Assembly: GCA_902781215.1 (NCBI GenBank)
Contig: CACZIO010000002.1
Span: 32,180-96,179 of the forward strand
Length of the DNA: 64,000 bases
Origin: an uncultured Lachnospiraceae bacterium
Lineage (GTDB): Bacteria > Bacillota > Clostridia > Lachnospirales > Lachnospiraceae
Direction of reading: 5' to 3'
Shown here: positions 34,365 to 43,118 of the stretch, piece after piece
Layout: every line of letters begins with the position of its first letter
Position numbering within the stretch: the first letter of the stretch is position 1
The notes under the pieces: generated by a model
Databases searched by the model: none
What the model was told of the DNA's origin: nothing
The model's input: the letters and a program-made list of their open reading frames with translations, nothing else
Made by a program: the position numbers and the translations under genes

Positions 34365-35255
34365 ATGAAAAAACAGAAAATGACAGCACGGGCCAGGGAA
34401 GAGGCCATCTGGGGCTGGGCGTTTATCCTGCCCACCATGCTTGGTCTCATCATCCTCAACTTCTACCCCGTGTTCAACACGATCTACCAGTCGTTCTGCA
34501 AGACCGGTGACTTCGGCAAGGGCAATATCTTTGTCGGACCCGCCAACTACGCGGCGGTCCTGCGGGCGCCCGAGACCTGGCAGTCTCTGCTGAACACCAT
34601 CAAGTACGCGATCATCGAGGTGCCCTTCGGCGTCGTCATCGCGCTTGTCCTGGCGGTGTTCCTAAACCAGAAGCTGAAAGGTACATCCATCTACAGAACC
34701 ATCTTCTTCCTGCCCATGGTCTGCGCGCCTGCAGCGGTCGCCATGGTCTGGAAGTGGCTCTACAACCAGCAGTTCGGTCTGTTCAACAACATCCTGCACG
34801 CCAACATCGCCTGGATCTCCGATCCCAGGATCGCCTGGATCTCCATCGGTATCATCGGTGTATGGTCCGTCATCGGCTACAACATGGTCCTCTTTATCTC
34901 GGGCCTGCAGGAGATTCCCGGAGACTACTATGAAGCGGCCTCCATCGACGGCGCGACCGGCATCAATCAGTTCTTCAACATCACGGTGCCGCTCCTTTCC
35001 CCGACGACCTTCTTCATCGTTCAGACCAGACTGATCGGCGCGCTGACCGTCTTCGATCTGATGTTCATGGTCATGGACAAGACCAACGTCGCTCTGGAAA
35101 AGGTCCAGTCCATCGTCTACGTCTTCTATACCTATGCTTTTACGAACGGCAACAAGGGCTACGGCGCCACCATCGTCATTGTCCTCGTTATCTTCATCAT
35201 GATCGTGACCTTTATCATGCAGAGGGCGGAGAAGACACTCGTCTACCACAACTAA
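34365..35255 (+). CDS. Sugar ABC transporter permease, MalF/UgpA type
   Basis: A 296-residue inner-membrane permease with six predicted helices: AIWGWAFILPTMLGLIILNF at the start, then GVVIALVLAVFLNQ, and the EAA-type loop YYEAASIDGATGINQFFNITVPLL that contacts the ATPase. AGGAGGGAGC precedes the ATG. It partners with the permease starting 20 bases after its stop to form a heterodimeric CUT1 channel fed by the lipoprotein at 32808. Confidence 0.94.
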   Translation: MKKQKMTARAREEAIWGWAFILPTMLGLIILNFYPVFNTIYQSFCKTGDFGKGNIFVGPANYAAVLRAPETWQSLLNTIKYAIIEVPFGVVIALVLAVFLNQKLKGTSIYRTIFFLPMVCAPAAVAMVWKWLYNQQFGLFNNILHANIAWISDPRIAWISIGIIGVWSVIGYNMVLFISGLQEIPGDYYEAASIDGATGINQFFNITVPLLSPTTFFIVQTRLIGALTVFDLMFMVMDKTNVALEKVQSIVYVFYTYAFTNGNKGYGATIVIVLVIFIMIVTFIMQRAEKTLVYHN

Positions 35256-35274
35256 GGAAAGGGGAAGGTGAAAT

Positions 35275-36114
35275 ATGGATATTCAGACCAGAGACCGCCT
35301 CAACAAGGTGATCATGTACGTGATCCTCACGATCATGGCCTTTATCATGCTTGTCCCCTTCGCATGGATGATCCTGACCGCGGTCAAGACCAACCAGGAA
35401 GCCATCTCCGTGGCGCCGTTCTATATTTTCCCTCAGAACGGCTGGCACTGGGAGAACTTCGCCGAGGTGTGGAAGAGCTACAACTTCGTTGTTCTGTATA
35501 AGAACACACTGCTGATGATCTTCTTCCGCGTAGTCTGCGCCTGCCTGACGGCGACCATGGCCGGCTATGCCTTCGGAAGACTTCATTTCCCGGGCAAGAA
35601 CATCATGTTCTCGCTCGTCCTGATCCAGATGATGATCCCGTCTCAGATCTTCATCATCCCCCAGTACCTGATGGTCTCCAAGCTCGGCTGGCTCAACACG
35701 ACCGCCGGTCTGGTCTTCCCCGGTATCGTCACCGCTTTCGGTACCTACCTGCTCAAGACCGGATACGAGGGACTGCCCATGGACCTGGAGGAAGCAGCGG
35801 GACTGGACGGCTGCAACATCGGCCAGAAGTTCCTCAAGATCATGATGCCCCTGACGAGATCCTCCATGGTCTCCCTGGGTATCTTCACAGCCCTGTTCGC
35901 ATTCAAGGACCTGATGTGGCCCATGATCGTCTGCACCAACTCCGCGACGACCACCCTGTCCGCAGGTCTTGCCAAGATGCAGGGACAGTACGGCAGTGAT
36001 TATCCGACCATGATGGCATCGGCCGTTCTCGCGGTCATCCCCATGATCGTTATCTACGTGATATTCCAGAAGCAGTTCGTCGAAGGTATTGCGACTTCCG
36101 GCGGTAAGCTGTAA
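35275..36114 (+). CDS. Sugar ABC transporter permease, MalG/UgpE type
   Basis: A 279-residue permease with six helices and the EAA loop LEEAAGLDGCNIGQKFLKIMMPL; the C-terminus ends FVEGIATSGGKL, the EGI-G-KG-like tail common to MalG-type permeases. GGAAGG lies just before the start. It is the last gene of the core transporter operon; a strong terminator is 85 bases downstream. Confidence 0.94.
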   Translation: MDIQTRDRLNKVIMYVILTIMAFIMLVPFAWMILTAVKTNQEAISVAPFYIFPQNGWHWENFAEVWKSYNFVVLYKNTLLMIFFRVVCACLTATMAGYAFGRLHFPGKNIMFSLVLIQMMIPSQIFIIPQYLMVSKLGWLNTTAGLVFPGIVTAFGTYLLKTGYEGLPMDLEEAAGLDGCNIGQKFLKIMMPLTRSSMVSLGIFTALFAFKDLMWPMIVCTNSATTTLSAGLAKMQGQYGSDYPTMMASAVLAVIPMIVIYVIFQKQFVEGIATSGGKL

Positions 36115-36197
36115 TCTCTTGTTGATCGATCGTTACAGTTCAGGCCCGCCTGAAAACGCGATGGGTTTGATCTGCAGGGTATAATATGGAAAGAGAC

Positions 36198-36237
36198 TGA
36201 AACCGGAACCGGATCAGGCGGGTTCCGGTTTCATTTT
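36198..36237 (+). terminator. Intrinsic terminator after the transporter permeases
   Basis: TGAAACCGGAACC (36198-36210) and GGTTCCGGTTTCA (36221-36233) form a 13-bp stem followed by TTTTCC. A TATAAT at about 36180-36185 just upstream could start the next transcript. Confidence 0.8.
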
Positions 36238-36269
36238 CCGTTAAATAAGAACAGGCGGCGGGGAGTTGT

Positions 36270-36959
36270 ATGATAGAGAGATTCCGCAGTTTCTGGAAAA
36301 ATGAATCGGACAAGCTGGAGGGCAAGACGGCCCGCCAGAAGGCAGAGTATGTCTGGGAGTATTACTGGCTGTGGATCGTGGGGATCAGCTTCGCGGTCTT
36401 CATGATCATTTTCACGGTCTACCGGGCGACGACGGCCGTCAAGGACCACTGGTTCTATCTCATGCTGGCCGACACCAGGGCCGAAGTCGGCAACGACACG
36501 GAGCTCTGGGACGGCTATGTGGCGTACAGCGGCTATGACCCGGCGGAAAAAAACGTCGAGTTCAATGACGAGGCCTATTTTGACTACAGCAAAAACCATG
36601 CCGCCGGCAACCAGTATTACAATATGTTCGTCGGTTTTACCGACGCCGGCGTCCTGGACGCGGTGACCATGGAACCCGACAAGCTCTCGTCGCTGGGAGA
36701 GAGCGGGCGTCTGATGGACCTGCGGGACGAGCGGTGCGCGCGGATCTATGAGAAGTACAAAGACCGTCTGATCTATTCGATCCCCTACGACAAGGAATAC
36801 AGCACGGATCCCGTCCCGATCGGGATCGATATCAGTGACAGCATCCTGATCAGCAGATATCACATCTACGAGAACGGCTGTGCCCTGGGGATCGGGGTCC
36901 AGAGCGGCCGGATCGAGGCCGTAGAGAAATTCCTGGACTATGTCTGCGGCGGAAACTGA
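36270..36959 (+). CDS. Unrecognised single-pass membrane protein
   Basis: A 229-residue protein with no named family that I recognise. The N-terminus is charged (ERFRSFWKNESDKLEGKTARQKAEYVWEYY); one membrane helix follows at about 32-52 (LWIVGISFAVFMIIFTVY), and the remainder is likely outside the cell. GGGGAG precedes the ATG. It lies between the sugar transporter and a YesL/DUF624 gene 36 bases downstream. Proteins of this layout next to clostridial CUT1 systems are common; an accessory role is inferred from position only. Confidence 0.7.
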   Translation: MIERFRSFWKNESDKLEGKTARQKAEYVWEYYWLWIVGISFAVFMIIFTVYRATTAVKDHWFYLMLADTRAEVGNDTELWDGYVAYSGYDPAEKNVEFNDEAYFDYSKNHAAGNQYYNMFVGFTDAGVLDAVTMEPDKLSSLGESGRLMDLRDERCARIYEKYKDRLIYSIPYDKEYSTDPVPIGIDISDSILISRYHIYENGCALGIGVQSGRIEAVEKFLDYVCGGN

Positions 36960-36995
36960 CAGGCGGACAAGAGCGCTTTGGAATGAGGAAGACCG

Positions 36996-37787
36996 ATGAG
37001 AGAATTACTGGGAAGCTTTCTGAGCAATGACAGTGCTTTCGGCAGGGCCATGACGCACTGCGGCGTCGCCATCGGCGCCAACCTGATGTTTGTTCTGTTC
37101 AGCCTGCCTGTCATCACGACCGGCGCGGCCTGGACAGCACTGGAATATACCATGCTGCGGGCGGAGCGCGGAGACGGCGTCATCAATCCCTTCAAGGAGT
37201 TCTGGAAGGGCTTTAAGACCAACTGGAAGCAGTCCACGATCACCGGCTTTCTGGCGGCGGCCCTGGGTCTCTTTCTGCTGGCCGACATCCGGATCACCTC
37301 GCAGGCGGACGGTGTCGTCGCCATGCTGCGGATCCCGCTGACAGCCCTGCTGATCGCCGAGGTCCTGATGCTGATCTGGCTCTTCCCGGTCATGGCTGCC
37401 TTCGCGGACAGCCTGCCCCGCCTGTTCAGGAACAGCTTCTACTTTGCCCTGAAGCGCGCCTGGACCCTGCCCATCCTGCTCTTTTTCCACGTGTTTCCCT
37501 TTTATCTGACCTATACGGATGCGCAGATGCAGCCCCTCTACGCGTTTATATGGGCCTTTTTCGGCTTCAGTCTCCTGGCCAGGCTGGACGCGAAGCTGAT
37601 GCTGCCGGTCTTTGTGCCCTACCTGCCCCGTGTCGACGAGTACGGCGACATGATCCTGGAGCCGGAGGGAGAGAGCGCCTGGGAGCTGCCGGAGGAGGCA
37701 GAGACCGCCGGGACGACTGCCGCGCCTGCCCATGCGCAGAAGTCTGAGAAGGAGATCCTGGAGGAGATGCAGAAGCTGGGGATGTGA
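36996..37787 (+). CDS. YesL/DUF624 family membrane protein
   Basis: A 263-residue membrane protein with the DUF624 features: an N-terminal LMFVLFSLPVITTGAAWTAL segment, MLRAERGDGVINPFKEFWKGFKTN, and four or five hydrophobic helices, followed by an acidic cytoplasmic tail. In Firmicutes these genes (yesL in Bacillus) sit beside CUT1 transporters for plant oligosaccharides; their function is unknown. GAGGAAG precedes the ATG. The neighbourhood here fits that pattern. Confidence 0.85.
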   Translation: MRELLGSFLSNDSAFGRAMTHCGVAIGANLMFVLFSLPVITTGAAWTALEYTMLRAERGDGVINPFKEFWKGFKTNWKQSTITGFLAAALGLFLLADIRITSQADGVVAMLRIPLTALLIAEVLMLIWLFPVMAAFADSLPRLFRNSFYFALKRAWTLPILLFFHVFPFYLTYTDAQMQPLYAFIWAFFGFSLLARLDAKLMLPVFVPYLPRVDEYGDMILEPEGESAWELPEEAETAGTTAAPAHAQKSEKEILEEMQKLGM

Positions 37788-37893
37788 TCGTCACACATAT
37801 ATAATAAGAAGGCGGTTAAAAGAAGACGAGCGGAGCCTGAAAAACAGGAGAAAAGCGGATTAAAAAATAATTTCATTTTTTTAAAAAAAGTGC

Positions 37894-37922
37894 TTGCAAT
37901 TGCCCGGAAGGTCTGATAATAT
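37894..37922 (+). promoter_or_regulatory. Predicted promoter of tRNA-Glu
   Basis: TTGCAA (37894-37899), 17 bases, TAATAT (37917-37922), placed 34 bases before the tRNA. Confidence 0.75.
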
Positions 37923-37956
37923 ATGTCTTGCGTTGAGCGAACAACGCATCATAAAT

Positions 37957-38028
37957 GGCTCGTTGGTCAAGGGGTTAAGACGCTGCCCTCTCACGGCAGA
38001 ATCATGGGTTCGATTCCCGTACGAGCTG
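37957..38028 (+). tRNA. tRNA-Glu (anticodon CTC)
   Basis: Cloverleaf of 72 bases: acceptor GGCTCGT / ACGAGCT, D arm with AGGGGTTA loop, anticodon stem CTGCC/GGCAG with loop CTCTCAC (anticodon CTC), and TTCGATT loop with stem ATGGG/CCCGT. The CCA end is not encoded. It stands alone with its own promoter and terminator. Confidence 0.93.
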
Positions 38029-38034
38029 CGGATT

Positions 38035-38061
38035 GGAGACAGGTGACTGTCTCCTTTTTTT
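38035..38061 (+). terminator. Terminator of tRNA-Glu
   Basis: GGAGACAG, loop GTGA, CTGTCTCC, then seven T residues. Confidence 0.92.
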
Positions 38062-38334
38062 GCTTTACCGGTTTTTCCGCTTTTGGCTTCAGTGTCTGGC
38101 CGGAAAAAAGTATTCTCTCAGGTGCAGTTCACATTTCGACATGAAAGTTCTACCTTTTTCCATGCAACAGGACAGTCGGAACGCATAAAATAAGTTAATT
38201 GGGTGCTATTGGTTTGTGCGCAGAATGAATGATCTGACATTCGAAGAGGCAGAGGGCCTGTGGGCTCCACACAGCCGGCATCCCGGGACGGAATTGCAAC
38301 TTTTTCATCGCTATGAACAGGAAAGGCCTGGGGA
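38062..38334. other. Intergenic region upstream of AraC regulator
   Basis: No gene, tRNA-derived attachment repeat or strong promoter recognised. The A+T content is moderate and there are no long repeats. Confidence 0.4.
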
Positions 38335-39255
38335 ATGCAGAAGAGAGAGGATACATCTGTTGCCGGATATACGGTATCGGACAATTTTATCTGTCTGGAA
38401 AATCTGAGAAGAACATCCTCGGAGATGTACATCACATATTGCGGGTGGGAGATCAATGAGCCGCGGCAGTTATACTCCTGTTCCAACCGCAGGAATCATG
38501 TCCTGCATTTTGTCCTGAGTGGAAAGGGGACCTTCAGGGCCGGAGATATCGTGCGGGAACTCGGCAGGGGAAGCATTTTCTACATTCCGGCGGGAACTGA
38601 CGCGGAGTATGTGGCGGACGAGCAGGATCCCTGGTGCTATTTCTGGATCGGATACAACGGGATCCGGGCAGAGGAGTATTCCACGATGGCCGGACTATCC
38701 GCGGAGGAACCGGTCGGACAATGTGAAGAGATCGACAGGATCCACGAGATGGTGGATGAGATCCTGCACGCGCCGCAGCCGCTGGCTTCCAATGAGCTGC
38801 ACCGCGCCGCGGTCCTGATGGAGATCTTTTCCATACTGATCCGTGAAAAAGAAAAAATGAAGGAACCGGGCTCCGCTTCGGTGGAGGAACCGGATTTTGT
38901 CCGGATGGCGATCAGATATATTTCCCAGAATTATGACAAGAACATCCGGATCCATGATCTGGCCTCGCAGCTCGGTGTCAGCAGGAGCTATCTGAGCAGC
39001 TGCTTCCGAAAATCTGTCGGATGCTCGCCGCAGACCTTTATCCTGAACCTGCGCATGGAGCGGGCGGGGAGCCTTTTGCGCACGACGACCCTGCCTGTCA
39101 ATATCATCTCGGCGGCGGTCGGCTATCAGGATCAGCTGGCTTTTTCCAAGATCTTCAAGCAGTTCTACGGCGTGAGCCCCCGCGATTTCCGCAAGAGCGG
39201 GCAGGAGGTGAAGGTCTTCGACAAAAAAGGAGACTTCATCTACCAGGGCCTTTAA
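38335..39255 (+). CDS. AraC-family transcriptional regulator with cupin sensor
   Basis: A 306-residue regulator. The N-terminal half is an AraC-type arabinose-binding/cupin domain (NHVLHFVLSGKGTF, GSIFYIPAGTDAEY). The C-terminal 100 residues hold two helix-turn-helix motifs (IRIHDLASQLGVSRSYLSSCFRK and LPVNIISAAVGYQDQLAFSKIFKQFYG). The start overlaps a GGGGA-type site with AGGAAAGG further upstream. It lies past the sugar transporter/YesL genes and tRNA-Glu and probably controls that uptake unit. The ligand is unknown. Confidence 0.9.
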   Translation: MQKREDTSVAGYTVSDNFICLENLRRTSSEMYITYCGWEINEPRQLYSCSNRRNHVLHFVLSGKGTFRAGDIVRELGRGSIFYIPAGTDAEYVADEQDPWCYFWIGYNGIRAEEYSTMAGLSAEEPVGQCEEIDRIHEMVDEILHAPQPLASNELHRAAVLMEIFSILIREKEKMKEPGSASVEEPDFVRMAIRYISQNYDKNIRIHDLASQLGVSRSYLSSCFRKSVGCSPQTFILNLRMERAGSLLRTTTLPVNIISAAVGYQDQLAFSKIFKQFYGVSPRDFRKSGQEVKVFDKKGDFIYQGL

Positions 39256-39289
39256 TAACATTTTTTATGTTGAAATGTTCTGGAATTCC

Positions 39290-39318
39290 TTGCACAGGCA
39301 TAGCGGTTGTGATAATAT
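39290..39318 (+). promoter_or_regulatory. Predicted secG promoter
   Basis: TTGCAC (39290-39295), a 17-base spacer and TAATAT (39313-39318), 90 bases before secG. Confidence 0.75.
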
Positions 39319-39407
39319 CTTAATGTTTGGCACCGGATCAATGTGGGTGCCGCAGCATCTGGAGCATTACTCCGCACCTGCAGGCGGAGGCAGAAAGGAT
39401 AATAATA

Positions 39408-39650
39408 ATGAGTATTTTGAGGATTGTTCTGACAGTAATCATGATTATCATCAGTGTGGTCATGACCGTGATCATCCTGATGCAGGAGGGTAAAAACCAG
39501 GGTCTCGGAGCACTTGCGGGATCATCAAACGATACCTACTGGGGCAAGAACAGGGGCAGATCCATGGAGGGCTTCATGGTCAGGTTTACAGCCGGCCTGG
39601 TGGTTGTATTCTTTGTGCTGGCGATCCTGCTCAACATGAACCTGTTCTGA
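39408..39650 (+). CDS. secG: SecG preprotein translocase subunit
   Basis: An 80-residue inner-membrane protein with two helices: MSILRIVLTVIMIIISVVMTVIILMQEG, the conserved NQGLGALAGSS cytoplasmic loop with the NRG segment, and VRFTAGLVVVFFVLAILL. The start at 39408 follows AGAAAGG; the open frame extends to 39327 without a site. Firmicutes usually have rnr (RNase R) between secG and smpB; here only about 190 bases with a terminator separate them. Confidence 0.93.
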   Translation: MSILRIVLTVIMIIISVVMTVIILMQEGKNQGLGALAGSSNDTYWGKNRGRSMEGFMVRFTAGLVVVFFVLAILLNMNLF

Positions 39651-39674
39651 GAAAGCTGAATGCATGAATGCTTG

Positions 39675-39703
39675 CGGCACCCGGAAGGGTGCCGTTTGTT
39701 GTT
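39675..39703 (+). terminator. Terminator after secG
   Basis: CGGCACCC, loop GGAA, GGGTGCCG, then TTTGTTGTT. Confidence 0.85.
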
Positions 39704-39836
39704 CGACAAAAAGCCTGCGCGGTGTCAGGAGACTGTTGAGGCCGTGTGCGGGCCGGCCGGCAGCATACCATTCAGGTCTGCGGCTGTGAGGCCCGGCGGG
39801 CAGGCGGGTTTTGGAATATGCGGAAGGTGAAGAGTT

Positions 39837-40307
39837 ATGGCGGAGAAGAGCGCGGTCAGACTGGTGGCCAATAACAAAAAGGCCTACCACGACTACTTTA
39901 TTGAAGAGAAATATGAGTGCGGGATCGAGCTGTTCGGGACGGAAGTCAAGTCGATCCGCATGGGCAAGGTCAGTATCAAGGAGGCCTATGTGGCCGTCTC
40001 CGGCGGGGAGGCCTGGATCGAGGGCATGAACATCAGCCCCTATGAGAAGGGCAATATCTTCAACCGGGAGCCCCTGCGCAGGCGGCGCCTGTTGCTGCAC
40101 AAGCGGGAGATCCTGCGCCTGCAGGGCCAGGTCCAGACCAAGGGCTATACGATCATGCCGCTCCAGGTCTATTTTAAGAAGGGACTGGTGAAGCTGGAGA
40201 TCGGCCTGGCCAGGGGCAAGAAACTCTATGACAAGCGGGATGACCTGCGGACAAAAGCCATCCGGCGCGAAGCGGAGCGGGATTACCGCAATCAGCTGAA
40301 GCTGTAA
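39837..40307 (+). CDS. smpB: SmpB, tmRNA-binding protein
   Basis: Binds tmRNA and brings it to stalled ribosomes for trans-translation. The 156-residue protein has NNKKAYHDYFIEEKYECGIEL, GTEVKSIR, AYV...GEAWI and the C-terminal GKKLYDKRDDL...RRE tail that mimics the codon-anticodon helix. GGAAGGTGAAG precedes the start. No tmRNA gene is seen in the window. Confidence 0.96.
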   Translation: MAEKSAVRLVANNKKAYHDYFIEEKYECGIELFGTEVKSIRMGKVSIKEAYVAVSGGEAWIEGMNISPYEKGNIFNREPLRRRRLLLHKREILRLQGQVQTKGYTIMPLQVYFKKGLVKLEIGLARGKKLYDKRDDLRTKAIRREAERDYRNQLKL

Positions 40308-40314
40308 AAAAGAA

Positions 40315-40343
40315 ACCGCCTCTTTCCGGTGGAAAGAGGCGGT
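40315..40343. terminator. Stem-loop between smpB and tRNA-Gly
   Basis: ACCGCCTCTTTCC, loop GGT, GGAAAGAGGCGGT: a perfect 13-bp stem. The T tract is weak on the plus strand; on the minus strand it is followed by TTTCTTTTTT, so it is a good terminator for the minus-strand tRNA. Confidence 0.8.
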
Positions 40344-40349
40344 ATAAAG

Positions 40350-40420
40350 AGCAGGTGGCGGGAATCGAACCCGTCTCCCCAGCTTGGGAAGCTGGTATTC
40401 TACCGATGAACTACACCTGC
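40350..40420 (-). tRNA. tRNA-Gly (anticodon CCC)
   Basis: Read on the minus strand: acceptor GCAGGTG / CACCTGC with discriminator T, D arm with TTCATCGGTAGAA, anticodon stem CCAGC/GCTGG with loop TTCCCAA (anticodon CCC), and a GGTTCGATTCC T loop. CCA is not encoded. Confidence 0.93.
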
Positions 40421-40456
40421 GGATCCCTGTGCGGGCGTGCGCTCTGCACAAATGAT

Positions 40457-40484
40457 ATTATAGCAGATAAAGAAGACTTTGCAA
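40457..40484 (-). promoter_or_regulatory. Predicted promoter of tRNA-Gly
   Basis: On the minus strand TTGCAA (40479-40484), 16 bases, TATAAT (40457-40462), 37 bases before the tRNA. Confidence 0.75.
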
Positions 40485-40670
40485 GTGGAAACTTTTCACC
40501 CTGGCCGGCGGCGGGGCTGCGCCATGTCAGGCGAAGCCGGGTGAAGACGGCCGGCAGGACCTGACCGGGCGTTGCGGCGGACAGCTGCCTGCATGATCAC
40601 CTGCGCGGCGGATGGCTCTGAATACAGAACATGAGCGCGACAAGACACAAAAGGAACAGGGTTTATACGA

Positions 40671-43118
40671 ATGCCGGAGAAGAGCAAGAAGGAAAAAACA
40701 GAAAAGAGCAGCAGAAATCAGAGCGGGAAGACCGGCAGTCGCAAAAGACTGCGGATCCGGATCACCAGGAACCGCATCATTGCCGGGATCACTGTGCTGC
40801 TGACCGGGATCTCGGCCCTGCTGGTCTTCAGTGAGATCTGGGCCTTTACCACCTGGGCGGGACTCAAGATGGATGAGATCCTGTTTCACCTGCGGGCGCC
40901 CCTGGAGGGGACGGGCGGCGGTATGTTGGAAAAATATGCCACGCGCTGCATCCTGCCCGCTGTCCTGATCATGGTGTCTGTCTTCATCATGATCGTCCAC
41001 ACGCGGAACATATCGAAGACGCGCACGACTTTTGTGCGGCGGTCCTTTATCGGCGCGGGCATTGCGCTGGTCCTGTCCCTGATCGTGGGAACCGTGAAGC
41101 TGGATCTGATCCGGTTTGCCAGGGACCAGATGGAGGACTCCTCTTTTATCGAGGACAATTACAGCGACCCGAAAAAAACGGCGGTCAACTTCCCTGAGAA
41201 GAAGCGCAACCTGATCTACATCTACCTGGAATCCATGGAGATGACCTATACGGATGAGGAGAGCGGCGGCGCCTTCCCGGAGAATGTGATCCCCGAGCTG
41301 ACGGAGCTGTCGATGGAGGGCGAGAACTTCAGCGGCAGCAGCGGCAAGCTCAACGGCGGCCATGTCCTGCCCGGCTCCACCTACACCATGGCGGGCATGT
41401 TTACCCAGGCCTCGGGCCTTCCGCTCAAGGTGGACCTGGGGGAGCAGTTTACCGATGCCCGCGGATCCTTCAACAAGATGAACACGCAGGACTCCTTTTT
41501 TTCGGGCGTGACGACGATCGGAGATATTCTGCATCAGGAGGGTTACAATCAGGCCTTCATGATGGGGTCGGACGCCACCTTCGGCGGGCGCAGGCTCTAT
41601 CTGACCGAGCACGGAGACTTTGAGATCTGTGATTACAAATGGGCCATCGAGCAGGGACTGATCCCGCGCGACTACTATGTCTTCTGGGGCTACGAGGATG
41701 AGAAGCTTTTTTCCTATGCGAAGAAAAAAGTCGCGGAGATGGCGAAGGAGGACGAGCCCTTTAACTTTTCCATGCTGACGGTGGACACGCACTTCGAGGA
41801 CGGCTACCGCTGCGATCTGTGCAGGGATGATTTCGAGGGAAATCAGTACGCCAACAGCATGGCCTGCTCCAGCCGGCAGGTCGCCGAGTTCATCCGCTGG
41901 GTCCAGGAACAGGATTTCTATGAGAATACGACGATCGTCCTCAACGGGGACCATCTGACCATGGACAGTGATTTCTGCATCAATGTACCGGCCTCCTACG
42001 ACCGCCGGACCTACACGGCCTATATCAATCCGGCCTGCAGTCCCGAGAATCCCTCCAGGACGAGGGAATATTCGACCCTGGACAATTTCCCGACGACCCT
42101 GGCGGCGCTGGGCGCCGAGATCGAGGGGGACCGGCTGGGCCTCGGCACAAACCTGTTCGGGACGGAGGACACTCTGCTGGAGCAGTACGGCATGAAGGAG
42201 CTTTCCAATCTGCTGAGCAAAAAGAGCGACTTTATGCAGGAACTGGCCGACATCGATATCTATGACGAGGACCTCCTGCGGGCCCAGGGACTTGCTCCCA
42301 AATCGACCGTCCGGATCACGGAGACAGGAGAAAACGGAGATCCCGTTTCGTTTACCGTTTCCGAGATCAAGAATGTCAGTGAGAAGATCCGGTCTGTGGA
42401 GGCGGAGGCCTGGGACAATGACCATCCCGACCGTAAACAGAAGCTGACCCTTGAGGAGAGCGAAGAAGAGGACGGTGCCTACACAGGCATTCTGCCGGTA
42501 TCTCAGGCAGGCGGGACAGACGAAGCCTTCAATATACGGTCCTGCAGCCTCTACATCTATGCCAACGGGAAATCGGGCCGGCGCTACGAGATCGGCCGCG
42601 TGACCGGAGACCTCACGCTCAAGACAGTCGATATCCGCGAGTATCTGGAAAGGCTGGAAGCGCTTCGGGAGGATCCTGATTACAGTATCCTGATCGCGAT
42701 CCGGGACGACGGAACCCGGGAGATCACATCGGACATTCAGAAGAGCCTGTGGAAGCTGGGTCTGCAGGAGACCCTGCCTGGCCATTACCGCTGGAGCTAC
42801 TACGCGGTCCTCAACCCCGGGGAGGAAGTGGCCGAGGAGATCAGTCAGGAGGAACTGAGCCGCACGGGAACCCTTCCGGACGGATCCGCCTACTCGATCA
42901 TCAGCCAGGGAGGACTTTCCGGTGCCGGCGGCGGTGCCGGCCGCTACCTCACCTGCTCCATCAAGATCAACGATGTGGAATACGCTGTGCAGAGGATCGG
43001 TCTCAACTTTGTCGTCTATGACAACGAGCACGGGACCGTGGCGGACAGTGTCGAGTTCAATACCTACGACGGGCTCGGCGCCGTGCGCAAGGATCCCTCG
43101 CTGGCAGCTGAAAATTAG
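40671..43118 (+). CDS. LTA-synthase-like membrane sulfatase-fold protein
   Basis: An 815-residue protein of the LtaS/MdoB phosphoglycerol transferase family. A lysine/arginine-rich cytoplasmic start is followed by three hydrophobic segments (about 37-55, 93-110, 125-142), then an extracellular sulfatase-fold domain. Metal-site motifs are YIYLESMEMTY (Glu near 187), the nucleophile region GSTYTMAGMFTQASGLP (Thr near 237-239), VDTHFEDGYR and LNGDHLTMDSD. Typical LtaS ends near residue 650; here about 250 further residues (from about 545) contain beta-rich segments of no recognised family. It may make lipoteichoic acid-like polymers or modify another polymer. Confidence 0.85.
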   Translation: MPEKSKKEKTEKSSRNQSGKTGSRKRLRIRITRNRIIAGITVLLTGISALLVFSEIWAFTTWAGLKMDEILFHLRAPLEGTGGGMLEKYATRCILPAVLIMVSVFIMIVHTRNISKTRTTFVRRSFIGAGIALVLSLIVGTVKLDLIRFARDQMEDSSFIEDNYSDPKKTAVNFPEKKRNLIYIYLESMEMTYTDEESGGAFPENVIPELTELSMEGENFSGSSGKLNGGHVLPGSTYTMAGMFTQASGLPLKVDLGEQFTDARGSFNKMNTQDSFFSGVTTIGDILHQEGYNQAFMMGSDATFGGRRLYLTEHGDFEICDYKWAIEQGLIPRDYYVFWGYEDEKLFSYAKKKVAEMAKEDEPFNFSMLTVDTHFEDGYRCDLCRDDFEGNQYANSMACSSRQVAEFIRWVQEQDFYENTTIVLNGDHLTMDSDFCINVPASYDRRTYTAYINPACSPENPSRTREYSTLDNFPTTLAALGAEIEGDRLGLGTNLFGTEDTLLEQYGMKELSNLLSKKSDFMQELADIDIYDEDLLRAQGLAPKSTVRITETGENGDPVSFTVSEIKNVSEKIRSVEAEAWDNDHPDRKQKLTLEESEEEDGAYTGILPVSQAGGTDEAFNIRSCSLYIYANGKSGRRYEIGRVTGDLTLKTVDIREYLERLEALREDPDYSILIAIRDDGTREITSDIQKSLWKLGLQETLPGHYRWSYYAVLNPGEEVAEEISQEELSRTGTLPDGSAYSIISQGGLSGAGGGAGRYLTCSIKINDVEYAVQRIGLNFVVYDNEHGTVADSVEFNTYDGLGAVRKDPSLAAEN

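Noticed and set aside
37957-38334. tRNA-Glu as an integration site of a mobile element
   Set aside because: No integrase gene and no repeated copy of the tRNA 3' end is seen downstream.
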